Origin: DATEMK01 sp035275625
Lineage (GTDB): Bacteria; Bacteroidota; Bacteroidia; AKYH767-A; OLB10
Length of the DNA stretch: 11,304 nt
Direction of reading: 5' to 3'
NCBI GenBank assembly: GCA_035275625.1
Contig: DATEMK010000160.1
Coordinates: 1-11,304, forward strand
The notes below the pieces were generated by a model. The model ran no database searches and had not been told where the DNA came from. It was given only the letters and a program-made list of their open reading frames with translations. Of this stretch, positions 7,722-11,304 are shown in pieces; positions within the stretch are counted from its first letter, which is position 1, and every line of letters starts with the position of its first letter. Position numbers and translations under genes: made by a program.

Positions 7722-7748
7722 CATTATAAATTTTTAAAAACAAAAATT

Positions 7749-9311
7749 ATGAAAGCTAAAAAAATTAAAGGAACACTATTACTTGCCTTTGCTGCAACAA
7801 TTTGCAGCGCACAGATACTTTTCACAGGGAATGTACAAATTGCCAACATGTCGCAGGCACGCGGCATCGCAGCCTGCAGTGACGGAGGATTTGGCGTAGT
7901 GGGAGATGTTTACACTTCTTTATCATCGTCTGTATTCTTAACAAAACTGAGCGCTTCAGGTGTACAGCAATGGAGCACTAATATTTCAAAAGGAGGAACC
8001 CAGTTTTATATTTGGAAAGCAGCCGTTATTTCTCTTGCTGACAGCGGCTTTCTTGTTTCCACTATTCAAATCACTACTGATTCTTTATATATTTTCAGAG
8101 TAAATAAATCAGGAGTTGTACAATGGTGTAAAAATGTAAGCTATGCTGCGGAAGCATGTATGATCCAGTCTTCTGACGGAGGATTTTTAATTGTTGGCAC
8201 AGAGAGTTTTTCACCTTATAACCGGATCATTATTCACAAGCTGGATTATTCCGGGACAAGCCAATGGGATAATTATTACCAGGCATCCGGTGGATTTTTA
8301 GCAAAACCATGCATTGCATTTCAAAATGTAAATGGCGACTATACTATATCTTCGGATTGCAACTATGGCGCTCAAAAACAAATAAGGATAATGCGGATTC
8401 AGTCTAACGGAACATTAATTTGGGCAAACCGGTATTACATGCCATTAGCTACCCAGGTTTTGACAACCTATAAAATGAAAGAGCAGGCCGGTGGAAATCT
8501 TAATATACTTTTTGAGGCGCAGACTATGGGTTTAAAATCAAAGCTTGCAAAATTAATCCTCACTTCTGCAGGTGCCGTAACCGGGAACCAGGATAATCAT
8601 TTTTTGGCTGATACCGGGATGCATGCCTCAGCCGCTTTGTTTACTCCTGACGGTGGATTCGCATTTGCAGGGTATAAGCTTCAGAATTCACCGGCAGATT
8701 CATGGGTTTTAAAATTTGATTCATTGGAAAATTTGGAATGGGCAGAGCTTTTTCCTGTTGCCGCAACCCATGAATTTGCGAACCAGCTTGTTCAGAATTC
8801 TTCTGCTCTTGCATATTCCGCCTGGCAATTTGGAGCAGGTACAACTACAGCACAGGTTTCTAAAATCAGTTTTTCGGGACAATCAGCCTGTACAAACGTT
8901 CCGTTTAGTCTTACCGACTCGGCTTACGGGATCATAACAACCAATGACACCATAGTAACAGGTACTTATATGAACAGTTATTCAGCGCCTTATAGTCTTC
9001 TGTCAGGCACCACGGCTTCGATTTCATGCACCTCGGGTATTGAACCTGGTGAAACAGAAGAAAATGATTTTACCATCGGACCTGGTCCGGCAGGATCTTT
9101 TCTCTTTATTTATCCGGGGAAGTTAAATAACGGTGAAATGGTTTTCGAAATTTATGATATGCGCGGAAGATTAGTGATGAATACCGGGGTGATAAAGGCG
9201 AACAATGCCGATAGGATTATGATGAATATAAGCCCGCTTGCCGGGGGAATTTATGTACTAAGTGCAAAAAGCAAAAATGGAATTGTTTCGCGTAAATTTT
9301 TAAAAGAATAA
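7749..9311 (+). CDS. T9SS-sorted propeller-like repeat protein
   Basis: A 520-residue secreted protein. The ATG at 7749 yields MKAKKIKGTLLLAFAATICSA, a good signal peptide with cleavage near residue 21; an upstream TTG at 7719 only adds ten residues. The body is built of about five degenerate units in which a DGGF-[hydrophobic]-x-G strand is followed by a K-[LV]-x-x-x-G-x-x-x-W strand. Clear copies are at about residues 44-75, 98-126, 142-173, 195-225 and 300-331. This differs from the Asp-box repeats of its neighbours and resembles Bacteroidota extracellular propeller-like proteins of unknown ligand. The end (about 451-520) looks like a T9SS sorting domain (FEIYDMRGRLV, LAGGIYVLS, SRKFLKE), but the usual first-strand PNP is replaced by YPGKLNNGE, so it is a divergent example. 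Two hairpins follow the stop, the second a terminator. No enzyme motif is visible. Confidence 0.75.
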   Translation: MKAKKIKGTLLLAFAATICSAQILFTGNVQIANMSQARGIAACSDGGFGVVGDVYTSLSSSVFLTKLSASGVQQWSTNISKGGTQFYIWKAAVISLADSGFLVSTIQITTDSLYIFRVNKSGVVQWCKNVSYAAEACMIQSSDGGFLIVGTESFSPYNRIIIHKLDYSGTSQWDNYYQASGGFLAKPCIAFQNVNGDYTISSDCNYGAQKQIRIMRIQSNGTLIWANRYYMPLATQVLTTYKMKEQAGGNLNILFEAQTMGLKSKLAKLILTSAGAVTGNQDNHFLADTGMHASAALFTPDGGFAFAGYKLQNSPADSWVLKFDSLENLEWAELFPVAATHEFANQLVQNSSALAYSAWQFGAGTTTAQVSKISFSGQSACTNVPFSLTDSAYGIITTNDTIVTGTYMNSYSAPYSLLSGTTASISCTSGIEPGETEENDFTIGPGPAGSFLFIYPGKLNNGEMVFEIYDMRGRLVMNTGVIKANNADRIMMNISPLAGGIYVLSAKSKNGIVSRKFLKE

Positions 9312-9323
9312 ACTCATGTTAAA

Positions 9324-9346
9324 TATTCCATCTGCAGTATGGAATA
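9324..9346. repeat. 8-bp hairpin after the stop codon
   Basis: TATTCCAT (9324-9331) pairs perfectly with ATGGAATA (9339-9346) around a 7-base loop, starting 13 bases after the stop at 9309-9311. No T-run follows. It stands directly before the terminator hairpin and may stabilise the 3' end of the mRNA. Confidence 0.5.
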
Positions 9347-9357
9347 CCTGGAAAGAA

Positions 9358-9392
9358 AAAAGCCGTTATGTATTTTAAACATGACGGCTTTT
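9358..9392. terminator. Bidirectional intrinsic terminator
   Basis: AAAAGCCGTTATGT (9358-9371) and ACATGACGGCTTTT (9379-9392) form a 14-base stem with one G-U wobble and a 7-base AT loop. The A-run on the left and T-run on the right give a U-tract in either direction. It should end transcription of the 7749-9311 gene. As no minus-strand gene lies to its right in this window, its use in the reverse direction is unclear. Confidence 0.85.
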
Positions 9393-9465
9393 GAAATTAA
9401 TTGAATAGCTGTTACGAATAAAAAAATTATAGAGTGGTTGAAAATTTCTGCACATTATGTAATTT

Positions 9466-9484
9466 TTCCGGGCTGCTTCCGGGC
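9466..9484. repeat. Direct repeat TTCCGGGC, 11-base period
   Basis: TTCCGGGC occurs at 9466-9473 and 9477-9484, separated by TGC, so the copies are one helical turn apart. They are GC-rich in an AT-rich intergenic region and sit where the -33 part of the amine oxidase promoter would be. This is consistent with a regulator binding as a dimer to one face of the DNA, but could be chance. Confidence 0.45.
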
Positions 9485-9501
9485 ATAACAAAAAACCTCA
9501 G

Positions 9502-9509
9502 CATCTTTG
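9502..9509 (+). promoter_or_regulatory. Candidate -7 promoter element for the amine oxidase gene
   Basis: CATCTTTG, followed by CA, matches TAnnTTTG except for the first base and is 27 bases before the ATG at 9537. No TTG is visible at the expected -33 position near 9479-9481, which instead falls in the TTCCGGGC repeat. A missing -33 element plus a repeat would fit an activator-dependent promoter, but this is speculative. Confidence 0.4.
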
Positions 9510-9536
9510 CAGTTGTTTGATAATGTAATTTTCAAA

Positions 9537-10844
9537 ATGAATAATACAGATATAATTATTATAGGGGCGGGTGCATGCGGGCTGATGGCAGCTTATCAGT
9601 TGTCCAAAGCCGGAAAACGAGTTGAAGTGATTGACGCCCGTGCATACACAGGCGGGCGGGTTCATACCATGCATTCCGGTGATTTTAAAATTCCTGTTGA
9701 AACGGGAGCTGAGTTTATTCATGGCAATAAACCAATCACTCTCGGGTTGCTGAAAGAATTCGGAATTAAGTATCATAAGGTAACGGGAGAAATGCGGCAG
9801 GTGTCGCATGATGAGTTTAAAAAAGAAAATAATTTTATGGAAGATCATCAGCTTCTAGAAAAGGTGTTGAATAAGCTCAATGAAGATATCCCGGTGGAAG
9901 ATTTTCTGAACACATTTTTTAAGGATGCAAAATATACTCACCTGAAAAATTCTGTTCGTGGATTTGTGGAAGGCTATGATGCAGCAGACATTTCCCGTGC
10001 AAGTGCATTGTCATTTAAGAAGGAATGGCTGAATGAAGAAGACGATCAATACCGGGTGGAAGGCGGCTATAGCGAGTTAATGGATGCGCTGGTTGAGCAA
10101 TGTGAAAAAAAAGGTTGCAGGTTTCGTCTTTCATCCGTCATTACCAAAATAGAGTGGGAGAATGAGAATGTTGCTGCGGTTTCGGAAACGCATAAAAGAT
10201 ACAGGGCGTCAAAAGCAATAATTACTATTCCATTGGGATTGCTGCAGGAAGCATCTAAAAGAAAAGGAACTATATCTTTTGTTCCTGAAATCCCTGCAAA
10301 ACGCAAAGCTGCACAACAATTGGGTTTTGGGGGAGTGGTAAAATTTATTTTGCAGTTCAGCGAAGCGTTTTGGAAAACGGAACCATCCGGAAAACTTGCA
10401 GGAAGAAGCCTGGAGAACCTTGGTTTTTTATTTTCACGCGCTGCAATCCCGACATGGTGGACACAACTTCCAAATGAATCACCCGTATTGACAGGCTGGA
10501 TTGCCGGGCCCGGTTCAAATAAATACCTCGCTGCAGACCAGGATACGTTATTAAAGGAGGCATTGGGTTCGTTGGCTTTCATTTTTCACATAAAAGAAAC
10601 AGAGCTGAAAAAAATGCTGACTGCGTCTCAGGTCATCAACTGGTCGGCTGATCCGTTTTCGCGCGGGGGGTATGGATATGAAGTGGTCAATGGTAAATCA
10701 TACAAAGAGTTGCTGTGCAGCCCGGAGGAAAACACATTATATTTTGCAGGAGAAGCGCTCGCCACAAATGATTCAGCCGGAACTGTTGAAGCAGCTCTGG
10801 CAAGCGGTATAGAAACAGCAGAAAAAATGCTGAAGGAAGAGTAA
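9537..10844 (+). CDS. FAD-dependent amine oxidase (flavin monoamine oxidase family)
   Basis: A 435-residue flavoenzyme, the usual length for bacterial members. It has an N-terminal Rossmann FAD-binding motif (IIIIGAGACGLMAA, G10-x-G12-x-x-G15), an acidic residue ending beta-2 (D33), the GGRVHT stretch (39-44), ETGAEFIHG (55-63), and C-terminal LYFAGEA (401-407) with GTVEAALASG (415-424), which contact the flavin in this family. K269 in the GFGGVVKFILQF context matches the conserved active-site lysine of MAO/LSD1/polyamine oxidases. The Cys that binds FAD covalently in MAO is not seen, so FAD is probably noncovalent. It likely oxidises a primary amine, polyamine or related compound with release of hydrogen peroxide; the substrate cannot be told. 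It lacks a signal peptide, so it is cytoplasmic. The ATG at 9537 is chosen over a TTG at 9507 because the Rossmann strand starts immediately after it. It appears to be monocistronic. Confidence 0.9.
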   Translation: MNNTDIIIIGAGACGLMAAYQLSKAGKRVEVIDARAYTGGRVHTMHSGDFKIPVETGAEFIHGNKPITLGLLKEFGIKYHKVTGEMRQVSHDEFKKENNFMEDHQLLEKVLNKLNEDIPVEDFLNTFFKDAKYTHLKNSVRGFVEGYDAADISRASALSFKKEWLNEEDDQYRVEGGYSELMDALVEQCEKKGCRFRLSSVITKIEWENENVAAVSETHKRYRASKAIITIPLGLLQEASKRKGTISFVPEIPAKRKAAQQLGFGGVVKFILQFSEAFWKTEPSGKLAGRSLENLGFLFSRAAIPTWWTQLPNESPVLTGWIAGPGSNKYLAADQDTLLKEALGSLAFIFHIKETELKKMLTASQVINWSADPFSRGGYGYEVVNGKSYKELLCSPEENTLYFAGEALATNDSAGTVEAALASGIETAEKMLKEE

Positions 10845-10933
10845 GAAAAATAAATGGAAAAATGGAATAATGTCCGGATGTACTCCTTGGAGGAATAATG
10901 TTATTATCTAACGTATAGTATAATTTAAAATAG

Positions 10934-11304
10934 ATGTTTTCATACGAGCCGGCAAATAAGCCATTATTATCCGCAAAAAAATTTTATAGAAGATTGTTGA
11001 ACAATTTTCTCATCGCCCTCTTGTTTATTTTGATTTCACTTTTCATCGGTATTGGGGGATATATGCTGCTGGCAAAAATGAACTTTGCTGATGCCCTCTT
11101 GAATGCAAGCATGATTTTGGGAGGCATGGGCCCCGTTGATACGATGCCAAATGTTGCTTCCAAATACTTTGCATCCTTCTATGCGCTCTTCAGCGGAATT
11201 ACTTTTCTTTCTACCGTTGTGGTGCTCATCGCTCCGATAGTGCATCGTGTAATGCACAGGTTCCATCTCGAAACGGAAGAAGATGAAGAGAAAGGTGCCG
11301 GTAC
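10934..11304 (+). CDS. Partial membrane protein with pore-loop-like segment (channel-like, truncated by window end)
   Basis: An open frame of 123 codons running off the end of the window, starting at an ATG directly after an in-frame TAG. It reads MFSYEPANKPLL, then transmembrane helix 1 (about 22-45), a short amphipathic segment FADALLNASMIL (51-62), a conserved-looking GGMGP (63-67), and helix 2 (about 77-103), followed by HRVMHRFHLE and an acidic tail (ETEEDEEK). The helix / re-entrant loop / helix plan is that of a 2-TM ion-channel subunit. I recall similar uncharacterised proteins with the GGMGP and HRFHLE signatures in several phyla, sometimes labelled as two-pore-domain potassium-channel-like, but GGMGP is not the classical TVGYG filter. 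Ion transport is therefore an inference. Comparable proteins end soon after the acidic tail, so most of the gene is probably present. Confidence 0.7.
   Translation, partial: MFSYEPANKPLLSAKKFYRRLLNNFLIALLFILISLFIGIGGYMLLAKMNFADALLNASMILGGMGPVDTMPNVASKYFASFYALFSGITFLSTVVVLIAPIVHRVMHRFHLETEEDEEKGAG

Larger units (their letters stand above)
7431..7748. other. Intergenic stretch without a convincing gene
   Basis: This 318-base AT-rich region has no credible coding sequence. The minus-strand open frame at 7445-7705 encodes a Phe/Ser/Ile-rich composition with no recognisable domain, signal or start context, and is judged spurious. The region contains a short perfect hairpin at 7476-7490 and a candidate promoter for the next gene at 7689-7721. 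A small RNA cannot be excluded, but no other evidence supports one. Confidence 0.5.

Noticed and set aside
10067..10582. 171-codon minus-strand frame inside the amine oxidase gene
   Set aside because: Opposite a coding sequence with all family motifs intact; no recognisable protein.
10880..10918. Shine-Dalgarno-like GGAGG followed by ATG and a six-codon peptide, as a leader peptide
   Set aside because: Bacteroidota rarely use Shine-Dalgarno sequences, and the peptide has no codon pattern suggesting attenuation.
11036..11266. Minus-strand frame of 76 codons near the right edge
   Set aside because: Shadow of the plus-strand channel-like gene, whose transmembrane pattern and signatures are far more convincing.

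Overview
The window looks like an ordinary stretch of chromosome from a Bacteroidota bacterium, probably in or near the Chitinophagales/Sphingobacteriia. The base composition is AT-rich. Candidate promoters fit the Bacteroidota TTG / TAnnTTTG pattern, and Shine-Dalgarno sequences are essentially absent. Four predicted exported proteins end in type IX secretion (T9SS) C-terminal sorting domains, a hallmark of the phylum. The species cannot be named from sequence alone.

Layout, left to right: (1) 34-1644 (+), a membrane-anchored TPR / coiled-coil / LuxR-like HTH regulator with a TTG start just after an A18 tract enclosed by an inverted repeat. (2) 1790-2728 (+), a small T9SS cargo protein with a probable jelly-roll domain, preceded by a good promoter. 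(3) 2868-4448 (+), a T9SS cargo protein with six Asp-box (BNR/sialidase-type) propeller repeats. (4) 4479-4889 (+), a DoxX-family membrane protein. (5) 4919-7015 (-), a large T9SS cargo protein with thirteen evenly spaced Asp boxes, convergent with DoxX. (6) 7236-7430 (+), a two-helix membrane miniprotein. (7) 7431-7748, a non-coding stretch. (8) 7749-9311 (+), a T9SS cargo protein with a different propeller-like repeat, followed by two hairpins, the second a strong terminator. (9) 9537-10844 (+), an FAD amine oxidase. (10) 10934-11304 (+), a membrane protein with a pore-loop-like signature, cut by the window end.

The genes do not form one obvious pathway. The common theme is export: four of the ten genes are T9SS cargo, three of them repeat-built beta-propellers likely displayed on the surface or secreted. 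The first gene could sense a periplasmic signal and act on DNA, but nothing here shows its target. DoxX follows the six-Asp-box gene by 30 bases and may share its transcript. The amine oxidase and the channel-like gene look like unrelated housekeeping or accessory functions. I found no CRISPR array, tRNA, rRNA, transposase, phage gene or defence system, and no convincing new multi-gene system. The most interesting items are the unusual start region of the first gene, the 13-repeat propeller protein, short direct repeats overlapping two promoter regions, and the truncated channel-like gene.
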